Assembly (NCBI GenBank): GCA_963769045.1
Contig: CAVYKK010000007.1
Location: 1-64,000 of the forward strand
Direction: 5' to 3'
Length of the DNA: 64,000 nt
Source of the DNA: Methanocella_A sp963769045
GTDB taxonomy: Archaea; Halobacteriota; Methanocellia; Methanocellales; Methanocellaceae
The notes beneath the pieces were generated by a model, which had not been told where the DNA came from, made no database searches, and saw only the letters and a program-made list of their open reading frames with translations. This document shows, one piece after another, positions 44,972 to 52,461 of the stretch (its first letter is position 1; each line of letters begins with the position of its first letter). Both the position numbers and the translations under genes were made by a program.

Positions 44972-45703
44972 TTACTTCTGGCTCTCTTTCCGGGAACCCG
45001 CCAGCCTTGCATAGCCATTGGCGCCCGGATTGTTGCCAAGCCTGCGGACGCTTATCGCGATATTGCCGCACTTCTTCAACGCGTTATAGGCCCGGTTGAG
45101 CATGCATTGAAGATCCGTGTCGTCGCCTGCATGCTCCATAGCCAGTTCGAGGTACCCCATGGCGACCTGGCTGTGGTTGAGCAGGTCGTGCGTCATGACC
45201 TCGACGTACGAGTAAATGTTGTCGGTCGTATTACTCAGCCCGACGGCCTGCAATTTGACTGCCGGCAGGTAACCCAGTCCCACCAGGCCGAACACTTTGC
45301 CCGCGTCATCCCTTACCACGTTGATGCTCCAGTCCACGGGTAATTCGACCCCGTCTCTGGTCATGATACTCATAGATACGGCCGACGGCACACTGCCATC
45401 CTTCAGGCCTCTTATTAGCTTCTCCCTGGCATCGGCACGCAGGTACTCCGGCAGCAACATGGAAACACAGTCCTGGCCGACAGATTCGGCCTTCGAGTAC
45501 CCTGTCATCTTCTCAGCCTTCCGGTTGAACATACGGACGGTGCCGGTCATGTCAATCATGATAGCCATGACATCGATCAGGTCGAAAAAGTTACAATAAA
45601 AGTCTGTCAGGTTATGCCATAACAGTCCCTGCCCCTCTTCTGGCGGGCAAGCTATGGGCCGGTTCGAGCGGCTATTGTCAGCATCACTATCATTTTGTGT
45701 CAT
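44972..45703 (-). CDS. PAS protein with histidine phosphoacceptor-like domain but no ATPase domain
   Basis: 243 residues. A PAS domain (about 35-150, with IDMTGTVRMFNRKAEKMTGYS) is followed by a helical segment EVMTHDLLNHSQVAMGYLEL. That segment closely parallels the SHDIRNFNQVSMGYMEM phosphoacceptor region of the kinase at 37427-38893. The protein ends about 60 residues later, with no N, G1 or G2 boxes. It may be phosphorylated by another kinase or act as a dimerising decoy; a truncated kinase is also possible, although the gene ends cleanly in the A/T-rich terminator region. Confidence 0.8.
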   Translation of the reverse strand: MTQNDSDADNSRSNRPIACPPEEGQGLLWHNLTDFYCNFFDLIDVMAIMIDMTGTVRMFNRKAEKMTGYSKAESVGQDCVSMLLPEYLRADAREKLIRGLKDGSVPSAVSMSIMTRDGVELPVDWSINVVRDDAGKVFGLVGLGYLPAVKLQAVGLSNTTDNIYSYVEVMTHDLLNHSQVAMGYLELAMEHAGDDTDLQCMLNRAYNALKKCGNIAISVRRLGNNPGANGYARLAGSRKESQK

Positions 45704-45881
45704 ATGATCAGGCGCTTGGGGAATAAGTAATGATACTAATAATTATATTAATTTGTCATATATATAACTTACTTATGGCCTGTATAACTTCCTGTTCACC
45801 CGCATGGCCCTAATGCTGAAAAGGTTATATATGAACCACTGAGAAGCTACATTATCACATCATCGCTACGGAAGCATACTC

Positions 45882-46649
45882 ATGATCGACACGCACGCAC
45901 ACGTAGACACGAGGCCCTACGAGGACTTTGAGCTGATGGCACTCGGCGGGATGACCGATGTGCTCACGCTGGCCCATGACCCCATGAAGATGAGTTCCGC
46001 CATCGTTTTCAAAGACCATTTCGAGCGACTGTTCGCCGAGCGGTCCCGGGTGGAGAAGAACGGGGTACGGCTACATGTGTGCCTTGGCTTACACCCGCGG
46101 ACCAGACCGGACGACCTGCCTGCGTGTCTCGCCTTACTTGAAACTTACCTCCAGGATATAGCCCGCCCGGTAACCGCCATCGGTGAGGCCGGACTTGAGA
46201 CGAGGGACGCCTTCGAGGCCGAAATGCTCCAGCGGCAGATCGAGCTGGCGATCAAGTATGACCTGCCGCTCATCCTCCACACGCCCCGCAACGGAAAAGT
46301 GCAGATTACCCGGGAGATCATCAATATCCTCTCGACCTTCTCAATCGACCATGATCATGTCGTTATAGACCATGCCGATGCCGATACCGTTAAGCTGATC
46401 GTCGACCGGGGCTATAATGCAGGCCTGACCATCCAGCCTGGCAAGCTATCTCCGAAGGAAGCTGTGGAGATTGTCCAAAAATACGACCCTGCGAGGATTG
46501 TGCTGGATACGGATATGTCTTCTAATCCTACCGATGTGCTGGGCGTGGCCCGGGCGGCCCATGCGATGCGGCTTGCGGGAGTCTATAACGTCATCATCGA
46601 AGCGGTGACTGCCAAGAATGCGTGGAGGATTTTCCGGCTTAAAATCTGA
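45882..46649 (+). CDS. TatD-related metal-dependent hydrolase
   Basis: 255 residues. TIM-barrel amidohydrolase-like protein: N-terminal metal motif IDTHAHVD, CLGLHPRT, IGEAGLET, LILHTPRNG, VIDHADADT and LDTDMSSNP supply the expected His/Asp/Glu ligands. Related to TatD DNases and archaeal hydrolases; the substrate is unknown. TATA-like GTTATATATG lies at about 45823-45832. The long inverted repeat at 46655 begins five bases after its stop. Confidence 0.85.
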   Translation: MIDTHAHVDTRPYEDFELMALGGMTDVLTLAHDPMKMSSAIVFKDHFERLFAERSRVEKNGVRLHVCLGLHPRTRPDDLPACLALLETYLQDIARPVTAIGEAGLETRDAFEAEMLQRQIELAIKYDLPLILHTPRNGKVQITREIINILSTFSIDHDHVVIDHADADTVKLIVDRGYNAGLTIQPGKLSPKEAVEIVQKYDPARIVLDTDMSSNPTDVLGVARAAHAMRLAGVYNVIIEAVTAKNAWRIFRLKI

Positions 46650-46654
46650 ATTGT

Positions 46655-46853
46655 TGAGGTCTCGGAGGTTTGCAAGAGGTCACAGAGTTTCACCACAGAG
46701 GTCACAGAGGTCACAGAGGTATTCACAGAGGTCTGTTTTTATAGCAGGGCTTTTCCGGCAGCCTTTTCCTAAAAAAACCTCTGTGTCGTCCTCTGTGGCC
46801 TCTGTGACCTCTGTGGTGAAACTCTGCTACCTCTTGTGACCTCTGTGACCTCC
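46655..46853. repeat. Long inverted repeat built of CACAGAGGT-like units
   Basis: The left arm (46655-46735) consists of imperfect repeats of CACAGAGGT interrupted by AGAGTTTCACCACAGAGG. The right arm (46771-46853) is its reverse complement with few differences, including the same AGTTTCACCACAGAGGTC core. The centre is about 30 bases (46741-46770). As RNA it would form a stem of about 80 base pairs. No reading frame of note. It resembles a miniature inverted-repeat element, or a structural repeat that arose by slippage and inversion. Confidence 0.85.
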
Positions 46854-46884
46854 ATATTTTTATTCTTAGTCCTTGATTTTAGAC

Positions 46885-46900
46885 CGTTTAACGTTAAACG
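46885..46900. repeat. Perfect 16-base palindrome beside the inverted repeat
   Basis: CGTTTAACGTTAAACG, its own reverse complement, 32 bases outside the right end of the CACAGAGGT repeat. Twelve of its bases (CGTTTAACGTTA) recur at 50572-50583, 24 bases outside another long inverted repeat. A possible recognition or target site. Confidence 0.5.
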
Positions 46901-47025
46901 CCCGAAACAATATAATCATCAAATTGCAATTAAGTCTTGTTCAAACCGTTGAGAATTTGAACCAACACACACCCAACCAACAACTCAACACCCAACATAC
47001 CCACCAGCGCCGGAGGCCACGGACC

Positions 47026-48542
47026 ATGCGGACAAGACCACAAGCTCCAACCTTTTTACACTTGCCCGGTAACGTTTCCGGGGCCTCCGGCGCGCTTGCC
47101 ACTCTGGTGTTGCTTCTCTTTATCTTCGCGCTCGTGCTGCTGGCCAGCACTACGATCGGAGATCCGATCATGTCTGTGTTAGATGATTTTACGCACTTCC
47201 GGGCCTGGGGCGCAGAGAACGAGATCACCGATACTGCGAGCAATAATCCGGGCATCAGCATCACCATGCCCGCCGAGGATGACATCTATTACTACGACGA
47301 GCTGGTAGGCATTGCAGGCAGGGCCGTGCCAGACGAGGGCCGGGAGACTGCCATGGTGTTCTACCGGGTAAACGAGGGCGAATGGGTCCGGGCCAGCCTT
47401 GAAGGCAATACGTGGACTGGCACTACGCAGAAGTACCCGCAAGGCGATTACCGGGTCGAGGCAGTGGCCTACGATAACAACGGCGGGGAATCGGTGCCTG
47501 CACAGGTAAATTTTACTTCTCTGTTCCGGTACATCCCGAATGCGCGGTATGTCAGCGATGATATACCTGCCAGCATGACCGCCGGGGAGAGTTATGTCTG
47601 CCATATTACATACCAGAACAGCGGGAACCTGGAGTGGAACAACTCCGTGGGATATTCTTTATCGCCTTACACCAATGCCGCCTTCGGGGCCGGCTCGTGT
47701 GCCATGCCTGGCCACAGGCGTACTGCCTGAGAGCACTGTTATCTTTGAGGTCACGCTGGCCGCTCCGCTGACTCCCGGGCTTTATGAGGTTTCCTACCGC
47801 ATGCAAGGCGGGGGATACGGGTGGTTCGGGGATGAGGCGCATAAGGACGTTAATATTGTTGCCCCGATCTATGATGCTCAAGTCATGTCTGTAGATATGC
47901 CCGCGCAGATGACGGCCGGGGATCGGTATACCGCTACCATTGTCATGAAAAATACCGGGACCGCCACCTGGCGTGCAGATGTGAGTAATGATGTCCGGCT
48001 GGGGGCAGTCGGGGATACCGGCGGGGATGCATATCGGTTCGCCGGTGTATTGAGCTTGCATATGACGAGCGGTGCTATTGTCAGGCCCGGAGGGACGTAT
48101 GAGTTCAGGTTTGAAATAAAGGCGCCTGCGGCGGGGCAGTATATGCCGGAGTTCCGCATGATGCAGGTGGGGAAAGGACCGTTCGGGGAGATCGCGAGTA
48201 AGAATATCCGGGTTGTGCCGGTGATTACACCTACGCCAGAGCCTACACCGAGGCCTACGTCGCCGCCATATGAGGCATATCTGGCGTATGGGAGATTTGT
48301 GATGATAGGGAGGTATGGCGAACAGGAAACTGGATATTTATTCCTCTGGTGCTATGATGGTCCGCTTGTTAGACACAATCAGACGATCCAGCTATCTAAA
48401 TGAGCCATGGTGGCCTCACCCTGATTGGGATATCGGCGGGCCTAACGGGCACTATACGATCTATAGTGACTATTACCGAGGCTCTGGGTCTTTCGATATG
48501 AACAATGGGGGTAATCGTGGAACGATTACGTTTTACCAATAA
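47026..48542 (+). pseudogene. Membrane-anchored surface protein with NBR1/Ig-like repeats, two frameshifts
   Basis: Starts MRTRPQAPTFLHLPG at 47026 with one membrane helix (about 22-45) and then extracellular beta domains. Two copies of a domain are seen, around YVSDDIPASMTAGESYVCHITYQN and MSVDMPAQMTAGDRYTATIVMK. A Pro/Thr stalk (TPTPEPTPRPTSPP) and a C-terminal beta segment ending NRGTITFYQ follow. The frame breaks near 47690 and again near 48385, where LSK-stop in one frame continues as SYLNEPWWPHPDWD in another. Surface or adhesion role inferred from layout. Confidence 0.65.
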
Positions 48543-48566
48543 ATCATATGGCTCTTTGGTGGTAAT

Positions 48567-49172
48567 ATGCGAAAATTAACAATAATATTTACAATTACTT
48601 TGATAGTAATCATGTTAGTAGCTATCGCTTTGTATACGTTAAAGTCCGATAGCAATTTCTTACAAAATGATCTTAGGAATAACAGTTCAGTTATTAATAA
48701 TTATACCGAAATAACGCCAGCAATCAATATTACAAATTTCACATCATCCCCTCCCGCTAAGGAACCTGTAGAGAATTCGATAGATTGGTCAGAGTATCCA
48801 AATATTGGCTATCATTATATCCATGAGCTACGAATTGCAGGACCTAATTCAGTGATTAACCATACATTCCTTCTTGTTTATTGGAAGATCGAAATTAAAA
48901 ATCCTGAAGACGTTTTAGAAAATTTCCAAGAAATGGCACGCGTGATCAAGCAAGAGCGCATGTTAGTAGGTCAGAATAGTGGTATCGAGATTTTGGGAGA
49001 AGTTGAAGGTATTGTTGTCTACCGCGCAGGTATGTTGCCATACAATACGACGATTTATCTGGAGGATTATTACCATCCTGTTAATGACTTAACCTGGAGC
49101 CAAATCGATGCAAATGAAGTTGATTTTAATATTCAACCTCGCCAAGGAGGCCAAGGCGCCAAGGTTGTTTAG
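48567..49172 (+). CDS. Membrane-anchored protein of unknown function, C-terminus encoded by repeat DNA
   Basis: 201 residues: one N-terminal membrane helix (about 4-26), an Asn-rich region with several potential N-glycosylation sequons, then a folded-looking domain with YPNIGYHYIHELRI and GVVYRAGM-like strands (EGIVVYRAGMLPYN). It is AT-rich compared with the core genes. The last residues (QPRQGGQGAKVV) are encoded by the left outer part of the GCCAAGG repeat, so the natural C-terminus may have been replaced by insertion of that repeat. Confidence 0.6.
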   Translation: MRKLTIIFTITLIVIMLVAIALYTLKSDSNFLQNDLRNNSSVINNYTEITPAINITNFTSSPPAKEPVENSIDWSEYPNIGYHYIHELRIAGPNSVINHTFLLVYWKIEIKNPEDVLENFQEMARVIKQERMLVGQNSGIEILGEVEGIVVYRAGMLPYNTTIYLEDYYHPVNDLTWSQIDANEVDFNIQPRQGGQGAKVV

Positions 49173-49722
49173 GCATCTGGTATGGGGGCCGCCAAGACGC
49201 CAGGACGCCAAGACGCCAAGGATTTTTAAGGAAAGTAATTGGTGATAGAATGACTAATTCCAAATACCCAGAACCCTCGGAAGAGGAAGATCGAATAGCA
49301 TCAGTGATAGTCCCATCAGCTTTTAAGGTCCATAAAACATTAGGGCCGGGATTGCTTGAGCGTTATTACCGGGATGCTCTCGTATATGAGCTGCGTAAAC
49401 AGGGGCTCATCGTCGATAAGGAAGCACATTTTCCAGTCTATTATGATGGCGTATGTCTTGAGGGGAGTTATAAGGTTGATTTACTCGTGGAAGGCAAAGT
49501 GATAATTGAATTAAAAACCGTTGAAAAACTATTGCCATTACATACTGCACAAATTAGAACTTATCTCCGAATTAGCAATTGCCATCTGGGATTATTAATC
49601 AATTTCAATACCCCATTGATAAAAGACGGGTTACATCGAGTGATTTTATCTTAAAAAACCTTGGCGTCCTGGCGCCTTGGCGTCTTGGCGGCCCCCATAC
49701 CGGATGCATAGACAACAATGGT
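49158..49722. mobile_element. Putative mobile element: GxxExxY gene between about 70-base terminal inverted repeats
   Basis: The left arm (about 49158-49227) and right arm (about 49653-49722) are inverted copies. They share GTTGTYTA, GCATCYGGTATGGGGGCC and GCCAAGACGCC blocks in the same order and differ mainly in the number and order of CCAAGACG-type units. The only gene inside is the GxxExxY protein, whose stop codon lies in the right arm. The left arm reaches into the 3' end of the preceding gene. No transposase is present and no clear target duplication is visible. Confidence 0.65.
49250..49654 (+). CDS. GxxExxY family protein, PD-(D/E)XK nuclease-like
   Basis: 134 residues. The family motif is GPGLLERYYRDALVYEL (G-x2-E-x2-Y), followed by a nuclease-like core YKVDLLVEGKVIIELKTVEKL with Asp and ExK spaced as in PD-(D/E)XK enzymes, then QIRTYLRISNCHLGLLINF. 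Function is not established for the family, which is often multicopy in genomes. It lies exactly between inverted repeats, suggesting that it is the cargo or the enzyme of a small mobile unit. ATG 49250 follows GGTGAT. Confidence 0.85.
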   Translation: MTNSKYPEPSEEEDRIASVIVPSAFKVHKTLGPGLLERYYRDALVYELRKQGLIVDKEAHFPVYYDGVCLEGSYKVDLLVEGKVIIELKTVEKLLPLHTAQIRTYLRISNCHLGLLINFNTPLIKDGLHRVILS

Positions 49723-50092
49723 GCCCTTAACGAGCTTGGCAGGAGACACATAGCCGAAACAACAACTGTTACATGTGTCATTAAATAAAAAAGGTTCTTC
49801 GCCGGTTTTGGGATGAACATCTGTCTGCCGATAATAGTATAATCATAAGAAAATATTGGTACGCGCCTATGACGATAGGCCGAATTCTTTTTATGAACTC
49901 GTAGTAATATGAAGCCCCATATTCGATTCGATTTATTGTACCACATATCGTCTTACGTTGAGGATAAGTATCAAAAATCATCATCCCAAAAGTGGAGAAG
50001 AGTCATAAAAAAAGAATGTTAGCCGGGCATTCCTTTCTATATGGTTAAGAAATTGCCCGGTATTTGTTCTTGTACAATTTATTCAATATTCA
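49723..50092. other. AT-rich intergenic region, no gene seen
   Basis: 370 bases downstream of the GxxExxY element. No reading frame with a ribosome site and no repeat was recognised. AT content is well above that of the core genes, as in the rest of this accessory region. Confidence 0.4.
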
Positions 50093-50465
50093 TCAGATAC
50101 CAAATGGCAGCCCGCCCAGTCCACCAACACCCACGAACGGGTAATTGAACGCCGATGTCTCTTCGGTGTGCGTGAAGTCTGTGTGCTCCGCGAAGTATGT
50201 CTGTTCCGACGTCTGCGAGATCGACGGGAACCCGCCGAAGCCTAGCCCGAGGGCCGACACCCCTGCGGGCCCGAAGTTAATGTTCACGTCCTCGAAGTTG
50301 GTCGCGGTGACGAGGTCTTTGCTGAAAGCCGTGGTCACTAAGTTCTGGAACACGCTCGGGAACCCGTACGAGACCGGAGTCAGCTGCGCGCCGGCCGGCG
50401 CGATGGTGGCTATGAGCATAGCGGTAGCAGCCATTACAGATGGCTAATCTGTAGATGCTTTTCAC
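50093..50465 (-). pseudogene. Small secreted protein, frameshift inside the signal peptide
   Basis: GTG at 50465, behind GGGGGATGG, opens MKSIYRLAIC. The hydrophobic signal-peptide core AATAMLIATIAPAGAQ and the mature protein continue in another frame from 50434. A single-base indel near 50433 separates them. The mature part is Gly/Phe/Thr-rich (GFGGFPSISQTSEQTYF, GVGGLGGLPFGI). Unknown function. The preserved signal peptide on both sides of the break supports one original gene. Confidence 0.55.
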
Positions 50466-50606
50466 TATCCATCCCCCTATAATTGTCGGATATTACGTAC
50501 GGGGATTTGAAGGTTATTGGACAGAAATGCGGATGAATGGCAGTTTCATGCGATTATTAATAGATACTAAACGTTTAACGTTACTTAAAGGGCTCTTTTT
50601 GAGCTT

Positions 50607-50810
50607 ATGGAGGTCAGGGAGCACAGGGAGAAGAGCCAAGGGAGATCAGGGAGTATAAGGAGAATTTATAAACGGGAGCCTAAGGAGCTAAGGAGTTCTA
50701 AGGAGCAATTTTTTAATTATCCTCCCTGGACTCCTTAGCTCCTTAGGCTCCCATTATTAAATTCTCCTTCATCTCCTATACCTCCTTTATCTCTTCTCCA
50801 TAGCCTCCAT
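50607..50810. repeat. Long inverted repeat built of CTAAGGAG/CAGGGAG units
   Basis: The left arm (50607-50715) is a run of AGGGAG- and AAGGAG-type units including GGGAGCCTAAGGAGCTAAGG. The right arm (50716-50810) is its near-perfect reverse complement over the inner 60 bases and a looser one outside. The centre is the AT-rich CAATTTTTTAATTAT, so the transcript would be one long hairpin. CGTTTAACGTTA lies 24 bases outside the left end. No coding frame. Confidence 0.8.
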
Positions 50811-50874
50811 GTACTCCTTATTCTCCGAGAGGGTCAGAAGCTTAATGTAGGTTCACGCATAATGCAGATATCGC

Positions 50875-51813
50875 ATGCAGAGAACGCTTTCTAACAGGCC
50901 TATTATCAATGCCAGGCCATTCCTGAAATGGGCCGGCGGCAAGACACAGTTGCTGGACGAGTTGATCAAGCGCATGCCTGCCGACATGGTGGAAAGCGGC
51001 ATCATTGAAAACTACGTCGAGCCCTTCGTCGGCGGCGGTGCCATGTTCTTTTGCCTGAAGCACAGGTTCGAGGTTAAGCAGTCGTACCTGTTTGACATTA
51101 ACCCGGAACTTGTCGTGGGCTATACTGCGATCCAGCGAAGCCCGAAAGCGCTGATTAAGAAACTGGCCACGGCAGAGGCCGATTACCTGAGTAAGGATGA
51201 CACCGGCCGGGAGAAATTATTTTACGAGATCAGGAATGACTACAACCGTCAGCTCTCCGATTTTGATTTTGATAAATATCACAAGGAATGGGTCGACCGT
51301 ACTGCACAGTTGATCTTCCTGAATAAGACCTGCTTCAACGGCCTGTTCCGGCAGAACAGCAAGGGCGAGTTTAATGTGCCGTTCGGCAAGTATAAGAATC
51401 CTAATATTTGCGATGACGAGAACCTTCGGCAAGTCTACAAAGCACTGAGGAACACAAAGGTCATCTGCGGCGACTTCAGCTCAGCAAAGCAGTATGTAGA
51501 TAAAGGTACGTTCATCTATCTCGATCCGCCATATCGGCCGCTGAACGCGACATCGAGCTTCACAGGCTATGCAAAAGATGGCTTTGACGATAACGATCAG
51601 AAGCGTCTTGCGAAATTCTTCAGGGACATGGGCAAGCGAGGGGCATATTTGATGCTCAGTAACTCGGACCCGAAGAATGAGAACCCGAAGGATAATTTCT
51701 TTGAAAAATTGTACAAGGGTTTCCGCATCGAAAAGGAACAGGCCAGCCGGATGATCAATTGTGACGCTTCGAAGCGCGGGCCGATCAACGAATTGATAAT
51801 AATGAACTACTAA
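50875..51813 (+). CDS. DNA adenine-N6 methyltransferase (Dam/M.DpnII type)
   Basis: 312 residues. D12-class adenine methylase: motif X FLKWAGGKTQLLDEL, SAM-binding VEPFVGGGAMFF, catalytic YLDPPYRPL, plus TCFNGLFRQNSKGEFNVPFGKY of GATC-type Dam enzymes. It methylates adenine, likely within GATC. It precedes two nuclease-like genes, so it is best read as the modification arm of a restriction-modification system. GC content is nearer to core genes than its AT-rich partners. Confidence 0.92.
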   Translation: MQRTLSNRPIINARPFLKWAGGKTQLLDELIKRMPADMVESGIIENYVEPFVGGGAMFFCLKHRFEVKQSYLFDINPELVVGYTAIQRSPKALIKKLATAEADYLSKDDTGREKLFYEIRNDYNRQLSDFDFDKYHKEWVDRTAQLIFLNKTCFNGLFRQNSKGEFNVPFGKYKNPNICDDENLRQVYKALRNTKVICGDFSSAKQYVDKGTFIYLDPPYRPLNATSSFTGYAKDGFDDNDQKRLAKFFRDMGKRGAYLMLSNSDPKNENPKDNFFEKLYKGFRIEKEQASRMINCDASKRGPINELIIMNY

Positions 51814-51919
51814 CAAATTTTTGTTATCTCTTGTGGCATTCAAGGTCGACAAGGATCCCAAGTTTTTTAATCGATCGGTATTATAAGGAATACTAATTTT
51901 ATTGATTGGTTAATTCATT

Positions 51920-52417
51920 ATGAAATATAAAGAATATAGTCATCGGCATGGTAAGGAACTCCTACAGGTACTTCACCCAGAAATTTTGTTAGAAGTACAG
52001 ACAATATTAGATGGTTTAGATGCATTCCCTCATGGTGCACAAAAACAACATACACCGAAAGATTATCTTACCCAAGCTTTTTGTGAAAAAGGATGGCAGA
52101 GAGAGGGTAGAGCAGACTTTAACACTGATAAAAGGGATTATGTAGATTTAGTGAAATGGAAGGTTGCCACTGAGATGGAGTTTTCCCGTTTTGAAATGTT
52201 TTTCAGGGACTTTTTCAGGTTTATGTTGCTATATGAAACAAAACAGATTGACATTGGTATAATAATAACGCTTGATGATATGGCCTACCGTAGATGGAAT
52301 GGTGAAGTTAAATCTTATGAATCTGCAAGGGCAAGTCTTCCCAAATTAGTAGATTTTCTAAAGGGTGATTATTCATCGATTGTTCATGTTCCTATCTGGT
52401 GTATAGGAATTGAATAA
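51920..52417 (+). CDS. BglII-like type II restriction endonuclease
   Basis: 165 residues, AT-rich. The core KRDYVDLVKWKVATEMEFSR and RDFFRFMLLYETKQIDIGIIIT matches the BglII/BstYI family. Asp, then Glu-x-Glu, lies before a helix and the conserved IDIGIII strand. These enzymes cut GATC-centred palindromes (AGATCT, RGATCY), consistent with the Dam-type methylase beside it. It is somewhat shorter than family members known to me. The exact site is inferred. Confidence 0.75.
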   Translation: MKYKEYSHRHGKELLQVLHPEILLEVQTILDGLDAFPHGAQKQHTPKDYLTQAFCEKGWQREGRADFNTDKRDYVDLVKWKVATEMEFSRFEMFFRDFFRFMLLYETKQIDIGIIITLDDMAYRRWNGEVKSYESARASLPKLVDFLKGDYSSIVHVPIWCIGIE

Positions 52418-52461
52418 CAAGCGAATTGTTAATAATGGGTAATTGAGATTAATATGAGTAT

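Noticed and set aside
46655..46853. Short repeats that could suggest a CRISPR array
   Set aside because: Units are 9 bases, contiguous or nearly so, and the second half is inverted. There are no unique spacers of regular length and no cas genes nearby.
49579..49788. 69-residue frame running out of the GxxExxY gene
   Set aside because: It is an alternative frame of the GxxExxY gene and of the right inverted-repeat arm, without its own ribosome site.
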